The position numbers and the translations under genes were made by a program. Below are positions 1 to 7,682 of a stretch of 16,177 nt of DNA, in pieces. Under the pieces are notes generated by a model, which searched no databases, was not told the origin of the DNA, and saw only the letters and a list, made by a program, of their open reading frames with translations. Numbering within the stretch: position 1 is the first letter of the stretch; every line of letters begins with the position of its first letter. Source of the DNA: Promethearchaeota archaeon (GTDB taxonomy: Archaea > Asgardarchaeota > Lokiarchaeia > Sigynarchaeales > SOKP01). The stretch covers positions 1 to 16,177 of the forward strand of contig JAUWBH010000146.1 in the NCBI GenBank assembly GCA_030605085.1, written 5' to 3'.

Positions 1-884
1 GCAGTTAAAAATGCTTCGTTTCTACGCCCTGTAATGGTTTTCAATTTTCCTAATATTTCCAATGACGTGGTTGGGCGTGGTCCTTCGTCCTTGCTAGTTA
101 ATACAGAAAGACTTTCGTCTTGTGCTACATTGTTTTTATCATCTAACATTGGTTTTCCATCATCGTCGAGTTTTGGACACCACAGGGGTTCAATTTCTTT
201 TCCTCTTTGATCCAAATTAGAACACGCTTTTTTATGGGAGTGCAAAGAAATTCTATCTAATTCGTCTCTGTATTTATCTCGAGTTTGTCCCGTCTTTTTT
301 TGCCATTGTACACCAATTTGATGTGCTGAATTTATCTGACCTGATATGTTGGTTTTATACTCTTTCATTTTTGCAACAATTTCAGGATTAGTTAAAATTT
401 TTTTATTTGGTGCGACCATAATTGGTTTACCTAACTCTTTATCGAATACATATGTATCTGATTGAATAGGATACCTATTCTGAACTTCAACGCCACCACA
501 TATAACACAATCGTGGATACCTGCGGCGATTGCTTGCCATGCTGAGATTACTGCTTGAGAACCGCTGGCGCAATGTCGATTTACAGACATTCCAGGCACG
601 CTCACAGGTAAATGTGCTCCTAATGCAGCGTTTCTTCCAATGTCTAACGCACATTCTCCTATTTGACTACAACACGCAACAATAGAGTCTCCAATTAAAC
701 TTGGATCAAAATCGTTTCGCTTAAGAAGTGTTTCATAGCAAAAGATAATTAGATCATCTCCTCTATTTCGTCCAACGGTTCCCCTTTTCTTCCCCATAGG
801 AGTTCTTACATAATCAATTAAAACTGGCTCTCTTTTTGGATCTTTAAAATACTTTTCGTACATATTTGTAAATTCGGCTACCAT
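1..884 (-). CDS. Thiolase (acetyl-CoA C-acyltransferase family), N-terminal part, cut by window edge
   Basis: Reading leftwards from an ATG at 884 gives 294 codons with no stop before the window edge, so the C-terminal catalytic His/Cys motifs are missing only because of truncation. The N-terminus matches the thiolase fold (RTPMGKKRG around residues 27-35). The nucleophile motif VNRHCASGSQ places the acyl-accepting cysteine at residue 105. The family condenses or cleaves acyl-CoA with acetyl-CoA in the cytoplasm, in beta-oxidation or its reverse. A Shine-Dalgarno-like AAGGTGA lies just upstream of the start (about 887-893). The gene is divergent from the PAP2 gene. It keeps the cysteine that both thiolase-like proteins at 5274-7669 have lost. 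Substrate chain length cannot be told from the sequence. Confidence 0.9.
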   Translation of the reverse strand, partial: MVAEFTNMYEKYFKDPKREPVLIDYVRTPMGKKRGTVGRNRGDDLIIFCYETLLKRNDFDPSLIGDSIVACCSQIGECALDIGRNAALGAHLPVSVPGMSVNRHCASGSQAVISAWQAIAAGIHDCVICGGVEVQNRYPIQSDTYVFDKELGKPIMVAPNKKILTNPEIVAKMKEYKTNISGQINSAHQIGVQWQKKTGQTRDKYRDELDRISLHSHKKACSNLDQRGKEIEPLWCPKLDDDGKPMLDDKNNVAQDESLSVLTSKDEGPRPTTSLEILGKLKTITGRRNEAFLT

Positions 885-1090
885 ATAATTCACCTTATAT
901 AAGTTAATAGGAATTATTTTTAAGAACTTAAAATATTGGATTTAAAATAATACTTACGATATTTTTGGTTAATTATTCATTATTAGTATTCCATTATAAA
1001 GTATGATCATTTTACACTTAGATTTTAATTAGTTAAGTAAAATCAAAATCCCAACTAAACATACATTGAAATGATTAAAGTTAGGAAAAA

Positions 1091-1100
1091 GTATAAATAT
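1091..1100 (+). promoter_or_regulatory. Putative TATA box for the PAP2 gene
   Basis: GTATAAATAT lies directly after a purine-rich GGAAAAA stretch that could serve as a BRE. Transcription would start near 1120-1125, giving a leader of roughly 40 bases before the GTG at 1165. The rest of the 885-1164 divergent spacer shows only AT-rich DNA. Assignment is by position and base composition. Confidence 0.45.
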
Positions 1101-1164
1101 CTATTTTTATATCAAATCTAAGGGTACAATTGATGTAAATGCTCTTGAGTAAAACCGGTTAAAA

Positions 1165-1809
1165 GTGAAGATTAAAGAAGCGTCGAAAGGGTTAATAGAA
1201 AAAATTGAGGAATGGGATCATAAAGTTTTTCTCATCTTATACAAAAGTGATTTATTAAAGAGAAGGAGAATTAGAACTTTCGCAAAAATGTATTCATTTT
1301 TCGGAAATATGTATTTTTTTGGCGTACTCTGGCTTATTTGGGTTGTTTATGGCTATATTACGAAAGATTATTATCTCCTTGTTTTGTTTACAAGCGGGTT
1401 CATTCAAAGTATGATAATACACATCTTAATTCGTTTTAAAGTTGTAAAAAGAAACCGTCCTTTTATAACACTTGAAGGAAAAGGAGTAGAACAACATGAT
1501 GAATTAATTAGGGAAACTAAATCCTTTCCATCAGGACATGTCGCGTTCCTTATGCTTTTTGGAGCCATTATTGCTTATTATTTTACTGATTTATTTTGGA
1601 TTATTATCTTAATGGTTATAGGATTAGATATAATTATGGCAATAACAAGATTAATTTTAGGAGTCCATTTTCCTACAGATGTAATTGGAGGGTTTATTTT
1701 CGGAATTATTTATGCTTTACTATTTCTAGGGCTGACACAATTTTATTGGGTTACGCTCTTCTATTTTTTCGGAGAGACAATCTCACCCATAATCCATTTT
1801 TGGCGATAA
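1165..1809 (+). CDS. PAP2-family membrane phosphatase (lipid phosphate or polyprenyl diphosphate phosphatase)
   Basis: The 214-residue protein has the PAP2 signature: a basic KRNRP segment (95-99), PSGH (122-125) and TR-x5-H-x3-D (R162, H168, D172). The family forms a phospho-His intermediate at the last His and removes phosphate from phosphatidate, diacylglycerol pyrophosphate or polyprenyl diphosphates. Hydrophobic stretches near residues 45-62, 68-90, 126-140, 143-160 and 172-200 indicate an integral membrane protein. In archaea a role in recycling dolichyl carriers or trimming lipid precursors is plausible, but the substrate cannot be told. The start is GTG at 1165; the short ATG frame at 1139 ends at 1162 and is not coding. 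The gene stands alone, divergent from the thiolase. Confidence 0.85.
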   Translation: MKIKEASKGLIEKIEEWDHKVFLILYKSDLLKRRRIRTFAKMYSFFGNMYFFGVLWLIWVVYGYITKDYYLLVLFTSGFIQSMIIHILIRFKVVKRNRPFITLEGKGVEQHDELIRETKSFPSGHVAFLMLFGAIIAYYFTDLFWIIILMVIGLDIIMAITRLILGVHFPTDVIGGFIFGIIYALLFLGLTQFYWVTLFYFFGETISPIIHFWR

Positions 1810-1838
1810 TCAAAATTTTTTGATAAAATAAAAAAAAT
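1809..1838. terminator. Bidirectional terminator-like region between convergent genes
   Basis: The palindrome ATCAAAATTTTTTGAT (1809-1824) overlaps the stop codon of the PAP2 gene and contains a run of six T. On the opposite strand an A-rich block at 1826-1838 gives a T-rich tract just after the nitroreductase stop. T-rich tracts are typical archaeal termination signals; function here is inferred. Confidence 0.45.
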
Positions 1839-2374
1839 CAAAACCATTCAATGAAATCTTCTACAGTCCTTCTCTTTCTTTGTGTTTCTCCTTTAACTTT
1901 TTCGTAATACTTGTCAATTACGCCAATGGCAATTACTCCCATTAATTCGAATTTCTCTGGATCAAATTTAAAAATTTCATTAACTTTTTCTTTTTGATTT
2001 AAAATTTCGCCTAACCAAACGGCCCCCAAATTTAGGGCGTGAGCACCTAAAAGAAGATTTTCCATGAAGGCACCCATTGCTTGAATATCCTTTACCCTAT
2101 TATACCCTTTTTCTTTATCTAAAAATACTACAAGATTAACATAAGAATTTTCAATGATTTCTCCATATTTAGTTAAATCACTCAACATCTTTTTAACAGC
2201 TTGATGAGTTACTATACATACTTTCCATGGCTGATTATTTAGCCCTGATGGTGCCCAACGTCCACAATCTAATATTTCCAATATTGTATTTTTTTGAATT
2301 TTTTCCGAAGCAAAATTCCGGATGCTCTTTCTTGATTTAATAAATTCTAAGATTTCATTATTTTTTTGGTCCAT
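1838..2374 (-). CDS. Nitroreductase-family flavoprotein
   Basis: This 178-residue protein has the usual small nitroreductase layout. SRKSIRNF (14-21) is the N-terminal FMN phosphate-binding region, APSGLNNQPW (41-50) is the classic nitroreductase block, and the segment MGAFMENLLLGAHALNLGAV is the family's mid-protein helix. The family binds FMN as a homodimer and uses NAD(P)H to reduce nitro groups, quinones or enoates; some members dehalogenate or act in cofactor metabolism. The C-terminus (KRRTVEDFIEWF) is typical. The length is normal. A TATA-like sequence about 25-30 bases upstream of the ATG suggests a leaderless transcript. The natural substrate is unknown. Confidence 0.88.
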   Translation of the reverse strand: MDQKNNEILEFIKSRKSIRNFASEKIQKNTILEILDCGRWAPSGLNNQPWKVCIVTHQAVKKMLSDLTKYGEIIENSYVNLVVFLDKEKGYNRVKDIQAMGAFMENLLLGAHALNLGAVWLGEILNQKEKVNEIFKFDPEKFELMGVIAIGVIDKYYEKVKGETQRKRRTVEDFIEWF

Positions 2375-2398
2375 ATTTTAAATATTATCTTCTAAATA

Positions 2399-2407
2399 AT
2401 ATAAAGA
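2399..2407 (-). promoter_or_regulatory. Putative TATA box for nitroreductase, leaderless
   Basis: On the minus strand TTTATATTA is centred about 29 bases upstream of the ATG at 2374, the spacing expected if transcription begins at or next to the start codon. No Shine-Dalgarno motif is present between them. Confidence 0.4.
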
Positions 2408-2529
2408 GTTAACATTAAAATCAGTTTAAAAAGCGAATATTGCTGCAAATCATTAACAATTTCTTTTAAGTAATTTATCATAGTTTAAAGCAAGACCATT
2501 AGAATGAATAAAAATATACTCATTTTATT

Positions 2530-3738
2530 TCAAATAATAGTATCAACGAGGTTATGTTGAATTATTTGTGGCATCAGTCCGAATGCCTCTATCCCATCAA
2601 CCGTTATGGAATTTGGGAATGTTTTTCTCATTATATTATATCCTGCGTTTACATCGGCATTAATGATCGTTCCGTTAGAAGTTCTAAACAACCCTCTCGA
2701 GATTCTTCTTCCTAAATACGTATCGTGCTTTTTGATTTCTTCGCTGTCTAAGAAACTACATTTAGAAGTGTAAGACTCGTCGTCCGTTTCAAATTGTATT
2801 CCTACTAATTCAGATTTGTATTTAATCTGTTGTAACAATTTGTAAAATGGAATTTGAACGAAATTTTGAGTGTTTCTTTTTCCTATGTTTACTTTATGTT
2901 TCCAGCCTTGATTGTGTCCAATCACAATCGTTCCGATGTCGTGTTGAACGCAATATTCTACCACGAATCGAGAAATTCGATGAAGTAATGTCGTAATTTT
3001 GTTGTTGTGTTTCAAATGTAATCTCAAAATTCTTTTCGTGTCTTGAAAGTTCCCTTTTTTGTTTTCTATACTTCTAAAATAAGCTAATTGTTTGTTGTAA
3101 AATTGATTTATGGATTTTAGAATCTTACCTTTAACAATAATCGGTTTTTTACCGATATTGTTTACCGCTGTTATAAGATTGTTCAATCCTAAATCGATTG
3201 CTAACACATTAGCTTGATTTAATCCTAAATTTAGCTCTTCTTTTTCGTACACAATTTCTATTTTGTAATTTATTCCTAACGGTACAATTCTTACTTCTTT
3301 TAATTTACGGTGAATTCTCGTTTTTATAGGTTCGAGATTCACTCTTTTAGGAAAGTGAAGATATCCCTTTTTAATTCTACATTGTTGATTCGTAAAAATA
3401 GCGATAGATTCTCCGTTCTTTTGTTTGTATTTGGGAATTTGTGGTTTTCTTTTATATTTACGAGGATTTACTTTGTAATCGTTATTGGCTTTAAAGTACG
3501 ATTTCCAATTTCTTGAAATGTACTTGAGAATTTGTTGAGATGTCTGGGAAGGTAGATTTCTGTACGCTTCTTTTCTTTTAAGAATGAAATCTAAATCGTA
3601 ATAATTGAGAATATTACTCAAATGAAAGAAATCTTGTCTAAAATACCAATTTGCTAAATTGTACAAATTCTTAGCCAAATGGCATAATTCTGACAATTCT
3701 TTAGAATACGGGACCTGAATTATTTCAGTTAATTTCAT
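2530..3738 (-). CDS. tnpB: TnpB-family RNA-guided nuclease (IS200/IS605 group), variant lacking the zinc knuckle
   Basis: A complete 402-residue TnpB-type protein with no stop or frameshift. RuvC-I is AIDLGLNNL with D182, and RuvC-III is NADVNAGYNIMRK with D362. The usual CxxC...CxxC zinc finger between RuvC-II and RuvC-III is absent; the region instead reads SYTSKCSFLDSE with a single Cys at 327. At the usual RuvC-II position the sequence is IVIGHNQGWK, with Gly where canonical TnpB has the catalytic Glu; a Glu at 321 (DDESYTSK) is a possible substitute. This matches a recognisable TnpB subgroup. TnpB proteins cut DNA guided by an omega RNA made from the 3' end of the element. No TnpA gene is nearby, so this is a lone TnpB, either on a non-autonomous element or retained. 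Element ends could not be fixed. Confidence 0.88.
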   Translation of the reverse strand: MKLTEIIQVPYSKELSELCHLAKNLYNLANWYFRQDFFHLSNILNYYDLDFILKRKEAYRNLPSQTSQQILKYISRNWKSYFKANNDYKVNPRKYKRKPQIPKYKQKNGESIAIFTNQQCRIKKGYLHFPKRVNLEPIKTRIHRKLKEVRIVPLGINYKIEIVYEKEELNLGLNQANVLAIDLGLNNLITAVNNIGKKPIIVKGKILKSINQFYNKQLAYFRSIENKKGNFQDTKRILRLHLKHNNKITTLLHRISRFVVEYCVQHDIGTIVIGHNQGWKHKVNIGKRNTQNFVQIPFYKLLQQIKYKSELVGIQFETDDESYTSKCSFLDSEEIKKHDTYLGRRISRGLFRTSNGTIINADVNAGYNIMRKTFPNSITVDGIEAFGLMPQIIQHNLVDTII

Positions 3739-3743
3739 TTATT

Positions 3744-3843
3744 ATAATATTAAATGATACCAGTTTTTATAACAAGTATAGATTGAAAATTTACTGATTT
3801 ATGAAAAATAATCAGAATTATTTCCTGATAATATCAAATGATA
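3744..3843. repeat. Direct repeat pair and hairpin upstream of tnpB
   Basis: ATAATATTAAATGATA (3744-3759) recurs as ATAATATCAAATGATA (3828-3843), 15 of 16 bases identical and 84 bases apart. An imperfect inverted repeat around ATCAG...CTGAT (about 3808-3830) lies just inside the second copy. IS200/IS605 ends carry subterminal hairpins, so this may mark the upstream end of the tnpB element, but AT-rich DNA makes chance similarity easy. Confidence 0.3.
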
Positions 3844-3875
3844 TAATTTTTGTGTAATATATTCATTTTCTTTTT

Positions 3876-3885
3876 CTATAATAAA
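3876..3885 (+). promoter_or_regulatory. Putative TATA box for the DUF1847 gene, leaderless
   Basis: CTATAATAAA is centred about 25 bases upstream of the ATG at 3905, with no Shine-Dalgarno motif in between, as expected for a leaderless archaeal transcript. Confidence 0.4.
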
Positions 3886-3904
3886 CTATTTAAAAATATT
3901 AACT

Positions 3905-4612
3905 ATGACTACAAATAAGAATGAACCAATAGAAGACGATAGTAAACACTCAATTGACCCAACTTGCCATAAATGTAATAGTATAAAGTATTGTACAGTT
4001 GGACGGGCAAGTAAAATATTAGAAAATTGCCCTATGAAAATTAGTCCAGATATCCAGAAAGAAGCAAAAGAACTTTACGAGCAAGACGAATTTGTGAAAA
4101 AATCGACGGGAGTTGCATCAACTGTTGAAGCGTTGGGTTATATTCGTTGGCCCCGTTTAAAAGATACAATTGAATACGCCAATCGGATGGATTATAAAAA
4201 ATTAGGAATGGCTTTTTGCGTTGGTTTACTTAAAGAAGCAAAAAAAGTAGCAGAAATATTAGAAAAGTTTGGATTTACGGTCATTTCAGTATGTTGCAAA
4301 ACGGGAGGCGTTAAAAAAACAGATGTGGGAGTACCAAAAGAATATACAATGTATTCTAAAACTGGTTATACAATAGGATGGATTACATGTAACCCTGCCG
4401 CTCAAGCATTACTTTTAAATAAGGCTAAGACAGACATGAATATTATCGTTGGGCTTTGTGTTGGGCACGATATCACATTTACACATATATCGAAAGCGCC
4501 AGTAACAACGCTAATCGCAAAGGATAGATCAATGCCCCATAATCCCGCAGGAGCTTTGTTCTCTCATTATGGAAATGAATTCTTCTCTGTAGAATTTAAA
4601 AATTTAAGATGA
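3905..4612 (+). CDS. DUF1847-family cysteine-rich metal-binding protein
   Basis: The 235-residue protein begins with a cysteine cluster (C21, C24, C30, C42; pattern C-x2-C-x5-C...NCP) followed by an alpha/beta domain. That domain contains further conserved-looking cysteines, in GMAFCVGL, VISVCCKTGG, WITCNP and VGLCVGHD. This matches my memory of DUF1847, an uncharacterised family from anaerobes presumed to bind metal or an Fe-S cluster; no reaction is established. The SKAPVTTLIAKDR and HNPAGAL segments near the C-terminus are typical. It is a single gene between tnpB and the terminator side of the DUF35/thiolase operon (convergent with it). The family assignment is from motif memory; the metal role is inferred from the cysteines. 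Confidence 0.75.
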   Translation: MTTNKNEPIEDDSKHSIDPTCHKCNSIKYCTVGRASKILENCPMKISPDIQKEAKELYEQDEFVKKSTGVASTVEALGYIRWPRLKDTIEYANRMDYKKLGMAFCVGLLKEAKKVAEILEKFGFTVISVCCKTGGVKKTDVGVPKEYTMYSKTGYTIGWITCNPAAQALLLNKAKTDMNIIVGLCVGHDITFTHISKAPVTTLIAKDRSMPHNPAGALFSHYGNEFFSVEFKNLR

Positions 4613-4646
4613 TAATAATAAGGAACAATGGAAATAATTGTTTATG

Positions 4647-4677
4647 AAAAAAAAATATAAATTTATTAAGAAAAAAA
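4647..4677 (-). terminator. T-rich terminator for the DUF35/thiolase operon
   Basis: Reading on the minus strand, runs of seven T (4677-4671) and nine T (4655-4647) follow the stop codon at 4688 within about 40 bases. Stacked T tracts without a strong hairpin are the common archaeal terminator form. Confidence 0.5.
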
Positions 4678-4687
4678 GAAATTATTA

Positions 4688-5230
4688 TTAATCTTTACGT
4701 AAACCTAACTCTTTCGCATCGTCATCAACGATATCGTAATATTCAATGTCCATGAGACCCCCTGTCGGGTTTTCAGTCCAATGAATCTTAACGGGCATTC
4801 CAATGTAGGTATCTTTATAATCAACATCTGGAGCCAATTGAGCTAAATGTGTAGTATCTGATCCGTCTTGCTGAATGCAAACTACTGGCCTTTCTATTGT
4901 TTCACCCGTTTCTGGATCTTTTAAATAGGCTATAGTATAAGTGGCAATCCGGGCAGTTTCTCTTAAATCAACCCATCGATCAGGTTTAACCATACATTTC
5001 CCACAGACTAATCTCGGGGGAAAAAAAACTCTATTACAATTTGAGCACTCTAAACCAACTACTTTTTTCTCTTTTAACTTTTCCAAGAAAGGCTGAAAAT
5101 GCGTTATATTGAATTTAAATTTATAACTTGACAAATACCAATAGCCGGGCATCGTTCTAGTCTTATCGTAATCTTTCTTAACATAATCCATAGTTTTTCT
5201 CAAGGTTCTTTCTGACAATTTTTTTGACAT
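4688..5230 (-). CDS. DUF35 zinc-ribbon/OB-fold acyl-CoA-associated protein, distal copy
   Basis: This 180-residue protein has a rubredoxin-like zinc ribbon (C62, C65, C76, C79: ECSNCNRVFFPPRLVCGKC) followed by an OB-fold with the typical IATYTIAYL and YIGMPVKIHW strands. DUF35 proteins partner thiolase-superfamily enzymes; in the archaeal acetoacetyl-CoA thiolase/HMG-CoA synthase complex they hold CoA and bridge active sites, and in steroid degradation (ChsH2 with Ltp2) they partner an aldolase. The N-terminal 55 residues form an extra helical extension compared with the zinc ribbon itself. A strong AGGAGGT lies upstream of the ATG. It is last in the operon, 43 bases after the thiolase-like gene. 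Confidence 0.9.
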   Translation of the reverse strand: MSKKLSERTLRKTMDYVKKDYDKTRTMPGYWYLSSYKFKFNITHFQPFLEKLKEKKVVGLECSNCNRVFFPPRLVCGKCMVKPDRWVDLRETARIATYTIAYLKDPETGETIERPVVCIQQDGSDTTHLAQLAPDVDYKDTYIGMPVKIHWTENPTGGLMDIEYYDIVDDDAKELGLRKD

Positions 5231-5241
5231 ACTTTTTACCT

Positions 5242-5302
5242 CCTATTTAAATTCTTCTTTTCGGTTAATCTACCTATTTAAATTTTCTTTTTGGTTCATC
5301 TG
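5242..5302. repeat. Approximate 31-bp tandem duplication across a gene junction
   Basis: Two adjacent units, each starting CCTATTTAAATT, occupy 5242-5272 and 5273-5302. They differ by one single-base gap and three substitutions. The second unit is the C-terminal coding end and stop codon of the thiolase-like gene; the first unit is intergenic and supplies the bases next to the AGGAGGT ribosome-binding site of the downstream DUF35 gene. Confidence 0.8.
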
Positions 5303-6521
5303 CCATAATCAAAAGGGTACAGAAATTGATAGCTCCGCCCCAACCATGCCCAAGAGAAGTATGAACGGTTTTAGGCACTTGATTTGCTGCCTTCCCCATT
5401 ATTTGTAATGCGGCGTCAGCAGGTCTTTCCATAGCGGAAGCCCCTATTGCATTTGTAGAAACCACGCCACCAGAACAACATACTGGTAATTCTCCATTTA
5501 GAGCAGTTACACCGGTTTTATACATTTCAGGAGCGGTATTTTCTTCGAATAATCCTAATCTTTCCACCCACATGAGTTCTTGGTTTGGAAATGGCGCATA
5601 CACTTCAGCGTAGTCGATCTCTTTTCTTGGAAAAGATATACCCGCTTGACTATAAGCTAATTCAGACGATTTCATAGCACCTAATTGTTCTGAGGGATCT
5701 AATTGTCCTGATCCGCTTCCATCATAACCAAGAATACCTGTCTCAGTTGATACGCTTGCCACACCATTTACATAAGCAGGAATATCAGCCATATCTTTTG
5801 CTTTTTCCTCAGTTGTAAATAGCATTGCGCACGCACCATCGGAAGCAGGACATACCATACCATATCGTAAAGGAAAGGATATATACGGAGTGTCAAGCAC
5901 ATCTTGAATTGTGAGATTTGGCATTTTTAAGTGAGCCCACCAAGTTTTTGCTGCGTTATGTCGATTTTGTACGACGACCCTCGCTAAATCTTCCTCTGTA
6001 ATTTTGCTTCTGCGCATGTAATTAGTGGCCTGATATGAAGCAATTCCAATTGCAGCACCCGCAGATAATAATCGCGTTAATTGCTCGTAAGGTATTCCTA
6101 AAGTATTCGAAACAGAGAGTTCTCCTAGTGCTACACTAGCAAGACCTATGCTCGTGTCACCTTGAGATTGTTGTTCAAATGCAATTGCTAAAACGGTATC
6201 AATACCCGGTATCCCTGCTGCAACTGTATAATATCCGCAAATTGCTACAGTACCTCCAGTAGTACCTCCAGTTGTAACTCGCATAAGTGGCTTGTTTCTC
6301 GCACCCAGCCAATCAGTCATCCACAATTCAGGTAAACTAGAGCCTTCAAAAGCGGGCATATTACCATTCGCAAAAGCGTCGATATCTTCAATACCAACGC
6401 TGGGAACCTTTTTTAGACAATCTTCAATTGCCTCGCTAACCATTTCTGGCATACTTACATCAGAACGTTTCGAGGAATGTTCACTAAATCCAGCACTAAC
6501 AATCGCAACTTGTCTTCCCAT
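5274..6521 (-). CDS. Thiolase-superfamily protein lacking catalytic Cys and GHP His
   Basis: The 415-residue protein has the full thiolase length and fold blocks: N-terminal VAIVSAGFSEHS, VVVQNRHNA (183-191), CPASDGACAML (224-233), and the C-terminal GHGWGGA (391-397). The nucleophile loop reads RVTTGGTTGGTVAI, so T87 sits where ordinary thiolases have Cys. The GHP motif is replaced by VVSTNAIGASA (353-363), removing that His. It cannot be a standard two-step Cys thiolase. Related Cys-less families occur beside DUF35 genes in actinobacterial steroid catabolism (lipid-transfer-like proteins), where one such pair is an aldolase; a similar role is inferred. The start ATG at 6521 has a perfect GGAGG 8 bases upstream inside the end of the previous gene. 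Only two bases separate it from the upstream thiolase-like gene. Confidence 0.88.
   Translation of the reverse strand: MGRQVAIVSAGFSEHSSKRSDVSMPEMVSEAIEDCLKKVPSVGIEDIDAFANGNMPAFEGSSLPELWMTDWLGARNKPLMRVTTGGTTGGTVAICGYYTVAAGIPGIDTVLAIAFEQQSQGDTSIGLASVALGELSVSNTLGIPYEQLTRLLSAGAAIGIASYQATNYMRRSKITEEDLARVVVQNRHNAAKTWWAHLKMPNLTIQDVLDTPYISFPLRYGMVCPASDGACAMLFTTEEKAKDMADIPAYVNGVASVSTETGILGYDGSGSGQLDPSEQLGAMKSSELAYSQAGISFPRKEIDYAEVYAPFPNQELMWVERLGLFEENTAPEMYKTGVTALNGELPVCCSGGVVSTNAIGASAMERPADAALQIMGKAANQVPKTVHTSLGHGWGGAINFCTLLIMADEPKRKFK
6249..6272 (-). repeat. Perfect 12-bp tandem repeat encoding the nucleophile loop
   Basis: The unit AGTACCTCCAGT occurs twice in immediate succession (6249-6260 and 6261-6272). 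On the coding strand it encodes TGGT-TGGT, residues 84-91 of the thiolase-like protein, exactly the loop that holds the catalytic Cys in canonical thiolases. Confidence 0.9.
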
Positions 6522-6523
6522 TT

Positions 6524-7669
6524 TTAATTACCTCCTTCTAATATATATATTATATTATTTTGAGCGCACATACCTATTTGCCCTGAAGCAACGGCTTTTT
6601 TTGCATTTTTAACTTGGTATCCACTCGCTTCACCATTGATTTGCTTGACTGCTTCAATAATCCTAATTAATCCCGTAGCGCATGGAGGATGCCCCCCAAG
6701 AGCCCCTCCTGATGGATTTATGGGAAGGTCGCCTTCTATTTCAGCGTTTAGACTTGAACCTTTACCTTTCTCTGAAAATCTTAGGGCTTCCGCCAAAATT
6801 AATTCTTCATGGGCAAATGCTTCAAACAGTTCAGCCACATCAATTTCGCTTTTAGGTTCTTTAATTCCCGCCATATCAAATGCCATTTTACCTGCCAACT
6901 CCATTGACTTGCTTATAGACAAATCCCGATCACCTAAGTAATAAGATTCTTGATTCCATCCTACACCAGTAATCCAAACGGGATTATCAGTTATTTTTAA
7001 AGCTTGCTGTTCCGGAGCTAACAACAAAGCCGCAACTCCATCGCAAGGTGGAGCAACCATTAACTCTGTAACAGGATCGGAATAAATCTCTGAATCCAAC
7101 ACATTTTTAACGGTTAAATTTGCATTTTGTGCTTCAGCTAACGCTAAAGGATTTCTTGCGGCGTTTTTTCTGTTTTTAACAACTATTTTAGCAACATCTT
7201 CCGCACTAACACCATATTTTTCCATATAAGCTCTCATTTGAAAGCCACCAGCGGTTATATCGTTTACAAAGGCAACAGGTCTTTCCCATGTGGGATCAGT
7301 TTCGTATAATCGCGCCGCATGATAAGGAAAGCAAGAAGCCATGCTCCCTCCCCAAACTACTGCTAATTTATGATTGCCAGACAATATTCGCATTAAACCA
7401 TATAAGACGGCGTGAGCTCCGTCCATCTCTACTTTAGTTTCGTCTGCTAAATACCCTCCACCTGGCTCAACGGTAAAACAATTTGAAATAGTTCGACCAT
7501 CGTAATAATCGTTAGTACAGGATACCACAGTAGTAATATCCTTTTTCTTCAAGCCCGCCTTGTCCATAGCACCTCTTACAGCTTCAAAAATCATTTCGTA
7601 ACGACCATAATTTGCGTCCGAATATAATTTCACTTGATTTGAATAACCTACAATTCCTACTTTTTCCAT
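6524..7669 (-). CDS. Second thiolase-like protein (lipid-transfer-protein type) lacking catalytic Cys
   Basis: This 381-residue protein is a thiolase-fold paralogue of its neighbour. At the nucleophile site the sequence is VEMDGAHAV, with Gly (residue 84) in place of Cys, as in families annotated as lipid-transfer proteins. The NPSGGALGGHPPCATG motif keeps the GHP His (327). The C-terminal CxG loop is replaced by GQIGMCAQNN. Retention of the His but loss of the Cys argues for CoA-ester binding or retro-aldol chemistry, probably as a heteromer with the next gene. I prefer the ATG at 7669: GAGGTGA at 7684-7678 is spaced 8 bases from it. The upstream in-frame GTG at 7681 lies inside that Shine-Dalgarno motif; using it would add four residues and leave one base after the preceding stop. 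Confidence 0.87.
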   Translation of the reverse strand: MEKVGIVGYSNQVKLYSDANYGRYEMIFEAVRGAMDKAGLKKKDITTVVSCTNDYYDGRTISNCFTVEPGGGYLADETKVEMDGAHAVLYGLMRILSGNHKLAVVWGGSMASCFPYHAARLYETDPTWERPVAFVNDITAGGFQMRAYMEKYGVSAEDVAKIVVKNRKNAARNPLALAEAQNANLTVKNVLDSEIYSDPVTELMVAPPCDGVAALLLAPEQQALKITDNPVWITGVGWNQESYYLGDRDLSISKSMELAGKMAFDMAGIKEPKSEIDVAELFEAFAHEELILAEALRFSEKGKGSSLNAEIEGDLPINPSGGALGGHPPCATGLIRIIEAVKQINGEASGYQVKNAKKAVASGQIGMCAQNNIIYILEGGN

Positions 7670-7682
7670 TTTATTGCTCACC

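Noticed and set aside
1596..1823. 75-codon frame overlapping the PAP2 gene
   Set aside because: The PAP2 frame carries the catalytic motifs here, so this is a frame shadow.
2503..2530. Inverted repeat AATAAAA/TTTTATT just after the tnpB stop, considered as a transposon end hairpin or terminator
   Set aside because: It has only seven A/T pairs with an unpaired centre, within chance expectation for this composition.
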